A DNA stretch of 64,000 nucleotides from Motiliproteus sp047633175 (lineage in GTDB: Bacteria > Pseudomonadota > Gammaproteobacteria > Pseudomonadales > Balneatricaceae), in the NCBI GenBank assembly GCA_047633175.1, contig JBLIEQ010000001.1:62001-126000 (forward strand). Reading direction: 5' to 3'. Position numbers and translations under genes: made by a program. Of this stretch, positions 25,195-34,303 are shown piece by piece. The number at the start of each line of letters is the position of its first letter. Position 1 is the first letter of the stretch. Below the pieces are notes generated by a model. It worked only from the letters and a program-made list of their open reading frames with translations. It ran no database searches and had not been told where the DNA came from.

Positions 25195-26721
25195 CTAGAC
25201 TCGAAGAAAAGAGCGCAGTTTACCAACCCAGCCCCGATCTTCCACAGGTTTCGCCTGAGTGACGACCAGATCGATGGTCTCGCTGGTCTGCTGGCTGTCC
25301 AGGCCCGTCTCTCGGGAATTGATATGGGTCGACAGCTCAGCGGCCAGTTCCGGATGGTTGCGCATCACCTCTTGAAACAGGTTTTTCTCCATGCGGTAGC
25401 AGCGACAATCTTCCAACGCCCTTACCGAGGCGATTCGAGGGGTTCCGGTGAGCAATCCCATCTCGCCAAAATAACTGCCAGGCTTGAGTGTTGACAGCCG
25501 CCTGCGAGGTTGGCCCTCTAGCTCGATATAGCTCTCCGCTTGGCCCTCAATCAAGAAATAGAGCCAGTTAGCGCGGGCGCCCTGGCGGGTAATGATATCG
25601 TCCCTGGCAAAGGGGGCATACTTGAGTCGTTGTGCGATCTCCCGCAACTCCTCATCGGGAAAGCGATTAAATAACGTCATACCGCGCAGCATATTGACCA
25701 GATCCGCCACCTGCCGGCTGATCTTCATCTCATCACGCTTATCGGTCTCCTTGGTCATCCGTATATGCTGCTCTGGATAGGCCAGGCGCATCCCTTCACG
25801 CTGCATCGCCGAGAAGATATGGGTGCGCACTATAGAATCAGTCGGATCATCGGGTTGCAGGTCGGTCAGCCAGTACCGCAGCGCGTAGCGTCCGTAACTC
25901 TCCTCAAACCCCATCAGCACACAGGAGGGTTGCGGATCTTTAGCGACATTGGGAATATCCAGACGACGTATGGCGGTTTCGATCACCTCGATCACCCGCG
26001 GCGGACGTTCTTGATACCCGACGTTAAACCAGATCCAGCGTCGCCACTGCACCGGGTCGTCGCCATGACGTCCCAGCACCAGAAACTTACCCTTCATCAT
26101 CTGGCTGTTGGGCACGATCACCGTCTCCCAGTTACGGGTTTGCACCGCCGTGTGCCGCCAACGGATCTGCACCACCCTGCCACTGATTTCATCAAGCTGG
26201 ATCCAGTCCCCTACATCTACCGAATTATCCAACTGCAGCGCCAGTCCGGCCAGCAGATTACCCAGGGTATCCTGCATCGAAAACGCCACCATGGCGGTGA
26301 TGACCGTGGAGGTAGTAACGATGCTGGAAAGCTCCAGACCGGCATCATGCAACTGCACCATGATCCAACCGAGGTAACCGATAAAAACGATAATATCTTC
26401 CAGAATGCGGGGCACATTAAGCCGGAGTCTTGGCAAAATTATTCTAAGTATCAGCATCATACTTAGTCTGATCAGCGCCATCCCTTCGACAAACAGGGAC
26501 AGTTCAAGCAGCCATACTCCGGATGATGCTAGCTCGAAAAAAGAGAGCACACCACTGAGCAGCATGCCCAGAAAAGAGAGCAGTAAGACTCCCAGCGTGA
26601 TCAGCACCGCTTTTTTACCGGGTGCGTTGTAACGCAGCAGCATAACCCCCACGGCCAGACTGTAAACCGCGATAGAAAGCATGCCGTCATGCCAGGCAAA
26701 CATATTTATGTGATTCCACAT
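25195..26721 (-). CDS. MscS-type channel with C-terminal cyclic-nucleotide-binding domain
   Basis: About 508 aa from the ATG at 26721 (GAGAG site); a GTG at 26757 would add 12 residues. Four or more transmembrane segments (about 10-160) lead into the MscS pore and beta domain (about 150-250, SMQDTLGNLLAGLALQLDN and VDVGDWIQL). A cNMP domain follows (about 365-480) with the phosphate-binding cassette GSYFGEMGLLTGTPRIASV intact. Proteins of this kind are the bacterial cyclic-nucleotide-gated relatives of MscS, usually cAMP-responsive. A class III adenylate cyclase is encoded 17 kb away at 42897. Monocistronic as far as can be seen. Confidence 0.92.
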   Translation of the reverse strand: MWNHINMFAWHDGMLSIAVYSLAVGVMLLRYNAPGKKAVLITLGVLLLSFLGMLLSGVLSFFELASSGVWLLELSLFVEGMALIRLSMMLILRIILPRLRLNVPRILEDIIVFIGYLGWIMVQLHDAGLELSSIVTTSTVITAMVAFSMQDTLGNLLAGLALQLDNSVDVGDWIQLDEISGRVVQIRWRHTAVQTRNWETVIVPNSQMMKGKFLVLGRHGDDPVQWRRWIWFNVGYQERPPRVIEVIETAIRRLDIPNVAKDPQPSCVLMGFEESYGRYALRYWLTDLQPDDPTDSIVRTHIFSAMQREGMRLAYPEQHIRMTKETDKRDEMKISRQVADLVNMLRGMTLFNRFPDEELREIAQRLKYAPFARDDIITRQGARANWLYFLIEGQAESYIELEGQPRRRLSTLKPGSYFGEMGLLTGTPRIASVRALEDCRCYRMEKNLFQEVMRNHPELAAELSTHINSRETGLDSQQTSETIDLVVTQAKPVEDRGWVGKLRSFLRV

Positions 26722-27126
26722 CGCTTCTCTCGACTCCAACACGCTCGCTACGATCACGGTCCCCGGTCAGCCCCAGAATTTTGCACAGATCAGGCCATAC
26801 AGAAATTCAATGGGACTGACATCACCGGCTCATTAACTAGAAATAACCCTATTACGGTGTTGTAGCATACAGAACAATTTTTTTTAACCTCTTATATTAA
26901 AAAATAGAGCCTTGTGATTTTATATTAGCAATTACAAGAACCTGTACAGGACAGTAGCAGGGTTTCCAACTGAGGAGATCCGCTGACCTATTTAATTATT
27001 GACCAGCCATTTTGATCATAAAATCCATGCTAGGGCACCTGAGCGCTTTATAGCCTGCAGAGAATTCTGCCAACTGAACATCTGGATACCTATACCCTGG
27101 GCATAGGTATCCAGTGGAGATATATC
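26722..27126. other. Divergent intergenic region
   Basis: About 400 bp between the divergent MscS and DUF3494 genes. It is AT-rich around 26860-26940 (poly-T run at 26876-26886 and TTATATTAAAAAATAG) and carries a long hairpin at 27082-27114 just before the DUF3494 start. Promoters for both genes should lie here. Confidence 0.55.
27082..27114. promoter_or_regulatory. 12-bp-stem hairpin next to the ribosome binding site
   Basis: CTGGATACCTAT and ATAGGTATCCAG form a perfect 12-bp stem around the nine-base ACCCTGGGC. The stem ends 1-2 bases before the GGAGA ribosome site and 12 bases before the ATG at 27127. It could be an operator (dyad) or an RNA hairpin affecting translation. Confidence 0.6.
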
Positions 27127-28629
27127 ATGATTATAAAAAGAAAACTTACTGGCCCGTGCCTATGGCTGGCCGGGCTGATATTGACCTCTCTTGTGGCAGG
27201 CTGTGGTGGCAGTGGTGCTGGCGATGGCGATGGCGAGGTAATATTCAATACGAAGATCCTCTATACGAGCCCGGAAGACGGTGAGGAGGATGTGGGGACT
27301 AACAGAACAATAATAGCGTACTTCGATGAAGCGATGGATATCACTACATTGAACGACGATACGTTTACCCTGATTGATGCGATCGGCTACACATTTATTG
27401 GTGATGTGTCTTATGACACTGAATATCAATCCGTTACTTTTGAACCTTCCGAAGACTTTACAGGTTCCACACTCCACACAGCCACGCTGACGACTGAGGT
27501 GACAAACGCCCAGGGTATTCCATTGAACAAAGCCTATACCTGGAGTTTTAGCACCGCAGAGGATCCTGACACTACCCCCCCAACGGTAACGTCTACGGAC
27601 CCGATAGACGGCACTGATACTCATCTAAGAAATCACAACCTGTCGGCTATTTTTAATGAAGGCTTGGATCCAAGCACTGTTGACGATACGTCCTTCACGT
27701 TGACGGATGTACAAAATGAAGGCTCAATCGCAGTTACAGGAGATGTCAGCTACATCAATAAGATAGCGACCTTTAATTCGACTGACGACCTGCAATTTAG
27801 TAATACTTATACCGCTACGCTGACAACGGCCATTACGGACCTATCTGGCAATGCGCTGGGTTCAGATTATGAGTGGACCTTTACGACCAGCGATGCCCAG
27901 CCTTTGGGTCCGGCCCCAGTCAATCTTCGGTCGGCGGTAAACTTCGCTATCTTATCAAAGACCGGTATCACCGACGTCTCTCCATCCCCGATTACCGGTC
28001 ACATCGGTTCCAGCCCTATCACCTCTGCGGCGATTCATGTTACCTGTCAAGAAATGCAGAGCGGGTCGAAAATCTACGGTGCCGATGTAGGATATTCCAA
28101 GGGTGGGGACTGCTTTTCGGGTGATGTAAGCGCCAATAATAAGGTCGCCGATGCAGTGCTGGATATGCAAATCGCCTATAACGATGCGGCAGGCAGATCG
28201 GATCCTGATGTAACTGAACGGGGTGCAGGCGAAATTGGCGGAGATACACTGGCTCCCGGGCTTTATAAATGGAGCTCCGGCGTGCTGATCTCAACGGATG
28301 TCACTCTGCAAGGGGGTCCTAATGATGTCTGGATATTTCAGATAGCAGGAAATCTCACCCTGGCCAATGGAAAAAGCGTCAATCTGGTGCTGAGTGAGGG
28401 GCAGACGGCACCCTTGCCCCAAAATATCTTCTGGCAGGTTGCTGGCGAAAATGTGACCCTGGGAACTGGCGCTCACTTCAAGGGGGTTCTCCTCAGCAAA
28501 AATCTGATTGCGGTGAAGACAAGCACATCAGTTAACGGCAGGTTGTTATCCCAGACTGCGGTTACTCTGGAACAGAACACGGTGACACAACCGGATGAAC
28601 CGGTTGTCCCCGCTCTAACAGCACCATAA
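27127..28629 (+). CDS. Lipoprotein with Ig-like repeats and DUF3494 ice-binding-like domain
   Basis: 500 aa. A signal peptide with lipobox LVAGC (Cys about residue 26) anchors it to a membrane. Two SbsA/Big_5 Ig-like domains follow (about 48-145 and 150-255, each starting with a SPEDG or STDPIDG turn and ending YTWSFST or YEWTFTT). The C-terminal domain (about 265-485) is the DUF3494 ice-binding fold: VNFAILSKTGITDV, GHIGSSPIT, GAGEIGGDTLAPGLYKW, VWIFQIAGNL and FWQVAGENVTLGTGAHFKGVLL. This architecture is known from cold-water bacteria, where the domain binds ice or acts as an adhesin. A perfect terminator follows. Ice binding itself is inferred. Confidence 0.9.
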   Translation: MIIKRKLTGPCLWLAGLILTSLVAGCGGSGAGDGDGEVIFNTKILYTSPEDGEEDVGTNRTIIAYFDEAMDITTLNDDTFTLIDAIGYTFIGDVSYDTEYQSVTFEPSEDFTGSTLHTATLTTEVTNAQGIPLNKAYTWSFSTAEDPDTTPPTVTSTDPIDGTDTHLRNHNLSAIFNEGLDPSTVDDTSFTLTDVQNEGSIAVTGDVSYINKIATFNSTDDLQFSNTYTATLTTAITDLSGNALGSDYEWTFTTSDAQPLGPAPVNLRSAVNFAILSKTGITDVSPSPITGHIGSSPITSAAIHVTCQEMQSGSKIYGADVGYSKGGDCFSGDVSANNKVADAVLDMQIAYNDAAGRSDPDVTERGAGEIGGDTLAPGLYKWSSGVLISTDVTLQGGPNDVWIFQIAGNLTLANGKSVNLVLSEGQTAPLPQNIFWQVAGENVTLGTGAHFKGVLLSKNLIAVKTSTSVNGRLLSQTAVTLEQNTVTQPDEPVVPALTAP

Positions 28630-28631
28630 TT

Positions 28632-28660
28632 AAAAAGGACCCTATAGGGTCCTTTTTTTT
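28632..28660 (+). terminator. Intrinsic terminator of the DUF3494 gene
   Basis: GGACCC-TATA-GGGTCC with five A before and eight T after (28653-28660), directly behind the stop codon. Confidence 0.92.
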
Positions 28661-28759
28661 GGCTATGCGCGAATTCAACTCCCAATCTGTTGTTGCGGCA
28701 GCTTATTCTGCATTATTGTCTTTTTTATCAAACTCCGGTTCCGCCTCCCGGCGGCTTCA

Positions 28760-28781
28760 TTTCTTTGTAGCGACAAAGAAA
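28760..28781. repeat. Inverted repeat TTTCTTTGT/ACAAAGAAA
   Basis: Perfect 9-bp arms around AGCG, followed closely by a further CAAAGAAAGCG. Sequences of this style are common intergenic palindromes in gammaproteobacteria; function unknown. Confidence 0.65.
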
Positions 28782-29083
28782 GCGAAGCAAAGAAAGCGCC
28801 CCCTACTAAACCGCCCTGCGGGTACGCGCCTGCGGCGCTATGAAATCCAGCCTGAGGCTGACAGATTCGGCATCCTGCCTCAGCTGCCAATCTCGCCATT
28901 GCCTGCAGGGACGCAGGTATGCCGTTGTTGTCGGGAACTGACAACGGCCCATGGCTCGACCCTGCGGGCCTTTTTCAGTTTGTATTTCATCGGTTTAGAA
29001 AGGGAATTTGGCGCCATTCTGATGGTGCCATTGCCGTTTCAAGCCTTTCAAAAAGCTACAAGATCACCTACAAAACTCTCCCT

Positions 29084-29121
29084 TAGCACCGTGGGAACCT
29101 GCCTGCAGGCGATCTTTTGAA
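29084..29121. repeat. REP-like element, copy B
   Basis: Inverted copy of the REP-like unit at 23759-23796, one mismatch in 38 bp. It contains the self-complementary CCTGCCTGCAGGC core. Confidence 0.8.
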
Positions 29122-29334
29122 CAGAATGAAAGGGCTAGTCACAACAACAGATTGGGACATAGCCTTTTTTTTGTCTGGAGAGGTTCTCTCTTGTAGTCTA
29201 AGGGTGCATGAACCCAGCCTGGCTGGGGCGGGCGATGACAGAGTTCAACAGGCTCATAACCGCTTAATGACGTCTGCCGTCAGCCTCAACCAACGGGCTA
29301 TACTTTAATCTAGCAATCAACAGGGAGATTTATA

Positions 29335-29586
29335 ATGGATATATCCAGTTTAATCATATTCTTAGCCATAGGCGCACTCGCGGGATGGCTGGCAGGTAAC
29401 TTGATGAAACGCCGAAGCTTTGGCCTTATCGGTAATATGCTGGTGGGTATTGTGGGCGCTGTCGTCGGTGGCTTTGTCTTCCAGTTTCTGGGCATCATAG
29501 CCGGTGGCTTACTGGGTTCCATTATTACAGCGACGGTCGGTGCTGTGATTTTACTGTTTATAATCCGTGTAATAAAAAAAGCCTAG
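29335..29586 (+). CDS. GlsB/YeaQ/YmgE family membrane stress protein
   Basis: 83 aa, almost entirely hydrophobic, with three predicted membrane segments and Gly-rich helices (LAIGALAGWLAGNLM, GNMLVGIVGAVVGG, GLLGSIITATVGAVI). This is the small family sometimes labelled transglycosylase-associated protein and induced by stress in other bacteria. GGGAG lies ahead of the ATG. It stands alone between gene-free spacers. Confidence 0.88.
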   Translation: MDISSLIIFLAIGALAGWLAGNLMKRRSFGLIGNMLVGIVGAVVGGFVFQFLGIIAGGLLGSIITATVGAVILLFIIRVIKKA

Positions 29587-29897
29587 TTCGACAGAGATCA
29601 GCGCAGGCGGTCAGACAGAGCGTACCAACACCGCGTGATTCTGCGCACTGCTCTGGCCGCCAGCATTAGCCTGGGGACGCCGCCCCTTCCCTTGCAGCGA
29701 CAGGTATGGCGACGCACGGATCTTTTAACGACCAAACGCTCACACAACTAAGTTTCACCCGCAGCGCTGAAACGCCCTCTACTTTTCCCTACAACCGCTT
29801 CCGCTGCAACCACTCCATCCCTGCAAACATATGACCCGGTTCTTCATAGCTTATGTTACTTTAGTAGACACTTTATGGTTTTTTTGCAGAGGTTTAT
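29587..29897. other. Spacer before the CBS/DUF294 gene
   Basis: About 310 bp; no gene or strong repeat is visible. The GTG start at 29898 has AGAGG upstream, and a promoter should lie in the AT-rich last 60 bp. Confidence 0.45.
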
Positions 29898-31862
29898 GTG
29901 CAGCCAGAACAGCTAGAGATTCAGCACTTTTTGCAACGTTTTCCGCCGTTCGATGACCTGCCGGCGGAGGCGTTAATGCATTTGGCGAAACAGGTCGAGA
30001 TTGCCTACCATGTCGCCGGTAGCCATATCGTCAATTACGGTGAGCCGGTTAGCGATCTGTTTGTGGTACGCAGCGGTGTTGTTGAGACGTTTCGGCGCAA
30101 TGGCGAGCTCTACAACCGCCTGGATGCCGGGGGCGTTTTTGGTCAGATGGGATTGATGATGCGCGGCCGGACACGCTTTCCCGCCAGGGCGCTGGAAGAT
30201 ACCCTGATGTACTGCATCCCCGTCGACCTGTTTATTGAATACTGCGATAAGCATGAGAACTTCTCCAACTATTTTGAGGTCGATAACGCCGCTCTGCTAC
30301 ACCAGTCTGTGGTCGATCAGACCAGCAAAAATGACCTGACCACGGATAAGGCAAAATGCCTGCTCAAGCGCGGTGTGGTGACGGTGACCCGAGAGACACC
30401 GATCAGCAAAGCCGCCTTGCTGATGACGCAGGAGCAGGTTTCATCGCTACTGATCACCGATCCCGATAAACCGATACAAAGCGATCCTGAAGATGATGAT
30501 GGACAGGCGGTCGGCATTATTACAGATCGCGATTTTATTACTCGGGTCATCAGCCAGGAGTTGGACCCGCAGACGCCGATCAGTGCGGTGATGTCCACCG
30601 ACATGGTGATGCTGGATGAAAATGCTTATGTCTATGAAGTGATGCTGGCGATGCTGCGCTTTAATGTGCATCACGTGCCTATTCTGAAGAAGAAGAAGCC
30701 GATCGGCGTCGTCACCCTGGCGGATATCGTTCGTCATGAATCCCAGAGCAGCCTGTTCTTAGTCAGAGGCATCTTTGCACAGCAGACCGTCGCAGAGCTC
30801 GCCAGCTATGCTCAGTGGGTACCTGAAGCGTTCGTGCGCATGGTCAATGAGGATGCTAATTCTCATATGATTGGCTCGGCGATGTCGGTCATAGGCCGCA
30901 GCTTCAAACAGCGCCTGCTGGAACTGGCCGAGGAGAGCCTAGGTAAACCGCCCATCCCCTACTGCTTTCTTGCGCTGGGATCTATGGCCAGGGACGAGCA
31001 ACTATTGGTAACGGATCAGGATAATGCCATTATTTTTGATGACAGCTATGATGCCAATCTCCACGGTGAATACTTCTCTGCTCTAACTCACTTTGTGTGT
31101 GATGGCCTGGATGCCTGCGGTTATACCTATTGCACCGGCGACATTATGGCGACCAACCCCAGATGGCAGCTGACACTGAGCCAGTGGAAGGCACTGTTCA
31201 GCCAATGGATAACCGATCCCGATCCTGAAGCCCTATTACACTGCTCCGTGTTCTTCGACCTGGATGCCGTCTGGGGCAAGGAGCAATGGGCTGCCGAACT
31301 ACGCCAGCATATTGCCACCCAGGCAAAAGACAATCGTAAATTCCTGGCAGCCCTGGCCAGAAATGCGCTGTCCCGTACACCGCCACTGGGGTTCTTTAAA
31401 GAATTTGTGATGGAGAAAGACGGCCGGCATAACAATTCCATCAATCTTAAACGCAGGGGTACGGCACCGCTGACCGATGTCATTCGGGTCCATGCACTGG
31501 CCGTAGGATCCCGAGCACGTAATTCGTTCGAGCGTCTCGAGGATATTATCGACACGAAGCTGCTGCCTGATGGCAGTGCCCGGGATCTGAAAGATGCGCT
31601 GGAGTACCTGTCTATTGTCAGGGTTAAACATCAGGCGAAGGACGTCACTCAGAAGCTGGCACCGGATAACAATATAGAACCCGATAATCTATCTCGCTTT
31701 GAGAGACGCAACTTGAAAGAGGCCTTTCAGGTGCTGAGTGCGGCGCAGAATTTCCTTAAATACCGCTACACCGCCAATACAACGATGGCCAGCACTAGCA
31801 AGGTTAGTTCCACCAAGGTTAATGCCACTAAGGTTAAAACCACCAAGGCAGTAATAAAATGA
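29898..31862 (+). CDS. cNMP-like/CBS/DUF294 nucleotidyltransferase-like protein
   Basis: 654 aa in four parts: an N-terminal cyclic-nucleotide-binding-like domain (about 10-125) whose cassette reads FGQMGLMMRGRTRFPARA and lacks the usual FGE Glu; a CBS pair (about 155-285); a DUF294 GlnD-like nucleotidyltransferase domain (about 340-480, LGSMARDEQLLVTDQDNA with the GS and D-x-D elements); and a DUF294 C-terminal helical domain. In pseudomonads this gene and the following exonuclease gene form a pair often next to acetate or solute transporters. GTG start at 29898 with AGAGG. The last 25 residues contain a repeated TKV motif from a short nucleotide repeat. Target and reaction are unknown. Confidence 0.88.
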   Translation: MQPEQLEIQHFLQRFPPFDDLPAEALMHLAKQVEIAYHVAGSHIVNYGEPVSDLFVVRSGVVETFRRNGELYNRLDAGGVFGQMGLMMRGRTRFPARALEDTLMYCIPVDLFIEYCDKHENFSNYFEVDNAALLHQSVVDQTSKNDLTTDKAKCLLKRGVVTVTRETPISKAALLMTQEQVSSLLITDPDKPIQSDPEDDDGQAVGIITDRDFITRVISQELDPQTPISAVMSTDMVMLDENAYVYEVMLAMLRFNVHHVPILKKKKPIGVVTLADIVRHESQSSLFLVRGIFAQQTVAELASYAQWVPEAFVRMVNEDANSHMIGSAMSVIGRSFKQRLLELAEESLGKPPIPYCFLALGSMARDEQLLVTDQDNAIIFDDSYDANLHGEYFSALTHFVCDGLDACGYTYCTGDIMATNPRWQLTLSQWKALFSQWITDPDPEALLHCSVFFDLDAVWGKEQWAAELRQHIATQAKDNRKFLAALARNALSRTPPLGFFKEFVMEKDGRHNNSINLKRRGTAPLTDVIRVHALAVGSRARNSFERLEDIIDTKLLPDGSARDLKDALEYLSIVRVKHQAKDVTQKLAPDNNIEPDNLSRFERRNLKEAFQVLSAAQNFLKYRYTANTTMASTSKVSSTKVNATKVKTTKAVIK

Positions 31863-32569
31863 ATCCAGGACGCCTGCTTCCCCGTGATTGGGTTGAGTAT
31901 TACCGGCAGCGCTCTAACTCTGCCAGGAGCCAGAGAGTCGCTGACTTCTATCGCCAGGGGGTGGTAGACCCCGAGGCCCCGCTTGGCCAGGTACCCATGG
32001 TAGCGATGGACTTTGAAACCACCGGTCTGTCTGCAGAGGATGCCGAGATTGTCAGCATCGGCCTGGTGCCTTTTGATACCAAAAGGATTTATTGTGCTCA
32101 ATCCCGACATTGGATCGTAAAGCCGGAACAGGATATTACCGAGGCATCCATCGTGTTCCATGGGATTACCCATTCGGATGTGGAAGCGGCACCACCGTTG
32201 GAAAACATTCTTGGCCAGGTATTAGAGGCTATCAAGGGTAAGCTGGTCGTCGTCCATTATCGTTATATAGAACGGGAGTTCTTTGATAAGGCGCTGATGA
32301 CGCTGTTGCATGAACCTCTGCTGTTCCCGATGCTGGATACGATGGAGATAGAGTCCGATGTCCTCAAGGGGCAGCAGGGATTCTTGGATAAGCTCCTGAA
32401 TAAGCCACTTGCACCCATTCGCTTGGGGCAGAGTCGCAGACGCTACAACCTTCCCCATTATGATGCCCATAACGCGCTCACGGATGCGGTGGCCACGGCT
32501 GAGCTATTACAGGCGCAGATTGCGCATCACCTGAATCCGGAGATGCCTGTTAAGCGTGCCTGGGTATAA
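31859..32569 (+). CDS. DnaQ-like 3'-5' exonuclease
   Basis: 236 aa exonuclease of the DEDDh type: AMDFETTGLSAEDAEIVSIGL gives the first Asp-Glu pair, VVHYRYIEREFFDKAL the next Asp region and HNALTDAVATAELL the terminal His and Asp. It is related to the epsilon subunit of DNA polymerase III but carries an N-terminal extension and is not the replicative subunit. The ATG overlaps the stop of the DUF294 gene (ATGA), so the two are translationally coupled and presumably act together. Confidence 0.88.
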   Translation: MNPGRLLPRDWVEYYRQRSNSARSQRVADFYRQGVVDPEAPLGQVPMVAMDFETTGLSAEDAEIVSIGLVPFDTKRIYCAQSRHWIVKPEQDITEASIVFHGITHSDVEAAPPLENILGQVLEAIKGKLVVVHYRYIEREFFDKALMTLLHEPLLFPMLDTMEIESDVLKGQQGFLDKLLNKPLAPIRLGQSRRRYNLPHYDAHNALTDAVATAELLQAQIAHHLNPEMPVKRAWV

Positions 32570-32583
32570 ATAGCCAGACACAA

Positions 32584-32610
32584 AAAAGCCCGGCGAACCG
32601 GGCTTTTGTT
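32584..32610 (+). terminator. Intrinsic terminator after the exonuclease gene
   Basis: AAAAGCCCGG-CGAA-CCGGGCTTTT, a 10-bp perfect stem whose second arm runs into TTTTGTT. Confidence 0.9.
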
Positions 32611-32669
32611 AATCAACTTTTTAAGAAACTAATTGCATGCAAACAGTGAGCGAACCTTTGATCCGCTCC

Positions 32670-32701
32670 GATAGCGTTTCTTAACGTTAAGAAACGCTAT
32701 C
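32670..32701. repeat. Perfect 32-bp palindrome at the 3' end of the BCCT gene
   Basis: Arms GATAGCGTTTCTTAAC and its exact complement meet without a loop. It starts 3 bp after the BCCT stop codon (minus strand). It may serve as a terminator or as a binding site for a dimeric protein; it lacks the usual loop and T tract. Confidence 0.8.
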
Positions 32702-32704
32702 AGA

Positions 32705-34303
32705 TTAGGCCACCGGTGCCGCAGCTGCCTGTAATTGCTTTTCTGATCTCAAGCCTAAGACCAGACTCACACACATCAACAACAGGACGATGGTGAACGG
32801 CAGGCCTGTAGAGATAGCGCCGGCTTGCAATGCCTCAATCGATTCTGTGCCACCCACCCAGAGCAGCACAGCGGCTATTGCACCCTCGGTGGTTGCCCAG
32901 AAGATCCGCTGAGGTACAGGCGCATCGATCTTACCACCCGAGGTAATACTGTCGATAACCAGTGAACCTGAGTCAGACGAGGTGATAAAGAACACCATGA
33001 CCAGCACGATCGCCAGCACAGACAGGACACTACCCCAGGGTAAGGCATCGAACATCTGGAACATGGCTAGCGGTACGTCTGTCAGGCCATCGGCCCCCAG
33101 TGCACCCACCTTGTTCATTACCTGATCGATCGCAATGCCACCATACACCGACATCCAGATTACGGTTACGCTGGTTGGCACTAGCAGTACGGCGATCATA
33201 AATTCGCGGATGGTACGGCCTTTAGAGACACGGGCAATAAACATACCGACAAAAGGAGACCAGGAGATCCACCACGCCCAGTAGAAGACAGTCCAGCCCT
33301 GGAACCAGGCTTCGTCTGGACGTCCATGCGGGTTACTTAATGGAATGATATTTTCCAGGTAAGCACCGAGTGTCTGTGGAATCGTACCCAGTGAGACAGC
33401 CAGTGACGTAAGAGCCACGAAGACCAGCAGCACAAAGGCGATAATCATATTGACGTTACTGAGCAGTTTAACGCCACCTTCGATACCGCGGATCACCGAA
33501 ATGATCGCTAGCAGAGTCACGCCAATAATCACCATAATTTGCAGGCCGATGCCTGCTTCAATACCAAACACATGATGGATACCGGCAGCCGCTTGCTGAG
33601 CGCCGAGGCCCAGAGACGTTGCCAGACCAAAGAGCGTGGCCAATACAGCGAGTATATCGATGATATGACCAGGCCATCCCCAGGCTTTATCACCTAATAG
33701 TGGGTAAAAGATGGAGCGGATGGAGAGTGGCAAGCCCTTGTTATAGGTGAAAAAGGCGAGGGATACTGCAACAACGCCATAAATAGCCCAGGGGTGTAGA
33801 CCCCAGTGGTACATCGTCGCACCCAATGCCATGCGGGCAGCTTCAGGCGTATTTGCCTCGACACCCAGGGGCGTCTCATACCAGCCGGTAAAGTATGCAA
33901 CAGGTTCTGCAACGCCCCAGAACATCAGGCCAATGCCCATGCCCGCTGCGAACAGCATCGCCAGCCAGGAGATCGTTGAGTATTCTGCCTTAGCCTCATC
34001 GCCCCCTAAACGAATTTTCCCCCAGGGAGACACAATCAGAAACAGGCAGAAAACCACAAAGAAATTTGCCGACCACATAAAGAGCGCATCAAAGGAACCT
34101 ATGATGTCCCACTTAATGCCGTCAAGAAATCCCTTTGCCGTGGCTGGATCGGTTAGCAGGATGGCTATCAAAAATATGATAATCAGACCCGCACTGATGC
34201 CAAAGACAGGATTATGAATATCAAACCCCCATTTCTGGACGTTGTCCTGACCTACCGTATAGTCCGTACTCTCTATACTATATTTGTCTTTTTGTTCACT
34301 CAT
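32705..34303 (-). CDS. BCCT family betaine/carnitine/choline transporter
   Basis: 532 aa with 12 predicted transmembrane helices. BCCT signatures are AAGMGIGLMFWGVAEP near residue 115 and the Trp-rich box FYWAWWISWSPFVGMFIARVSKG near 345. BCCT carriers are Na+ or H+ symporters for glycine betaine, choline, carnitine or DMSP; this one has short termini, so strong osmotic gating by a long C-terminal tail (as in BetP) is unlikely. It is convergent with the exonuclease gene and ends at a palindrome. The substrate cannot be assigned, but an OpuB-like importer and betaine-type genes are at the start of the window. Confidence 0.92.
   Translation of the reverse strand: MSEQKDKYSIESTDYTVGQDNVQKWGFDIHNPVFGISAGLIIIFLIAILLTDPATAKGFLDGIKWDIIGSFDALFMWSANFFVVFCLFLIVSPWGKIRLGGDEAKAEYSTISWLAMLFAAGMGIGLMFWGVAEPVAYFTGWYETPLGVEANTPEAARMALGATMYHWGLHPWAIYGVVAVSLAFFTYNKGLPLSIRSIFYPLLGDKAWGWPGHIIDILAVLATLFGLATSLGLGAQQAAAGIHHVFGIEAGIGLQIMVIIGVTLLAIISVIRGIEGGVKLLSNVNMIIAFVLLVFVALTSLAVSLGTIPQTLGAYLENIIPLSNPHGRPDEAWFQGWTVFYWAWWISWSPFVGMFIARVSKGRTIREFMIAVLLVPTSVTVIWMSVYGGIAIDQVMNKVGALGADGLTDVPLAMFQMFDALPWGSVLSVLAIVLVMVFFITSSDSGSLVIDSITSGGKIDAPVPQRIFWATTEGAIAAVLLWVGGTESIEALQAGAISTGLPFTIVLLLMCVSLVLGLRSEKQLQAAAAPVA

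Larger units (their letters stand above)
28661..29334. other. Gene-free stretch with REP-like and inverted repeats
   Basis: About 670 bp without a convincing gene; a 153-codon open frame at 28659-29120 has no protein-like composition. It contains the inverted repeat TTTCTTTGT-AGCG-ACAAAGAAA (28760-28781) followed by the echo AAGCAAAGAAAGCG, and the REP-like copy B (29084-29121). It looks like a repeat-rich spacer. Confidence 0.6.

Noticed and set aside
28659..29120. 153-codon plus-strand frame in the spacer
   Set aside because: Runs through a terminator tail, an inverted repeat and a REP-like unit; composition is not protein-like.
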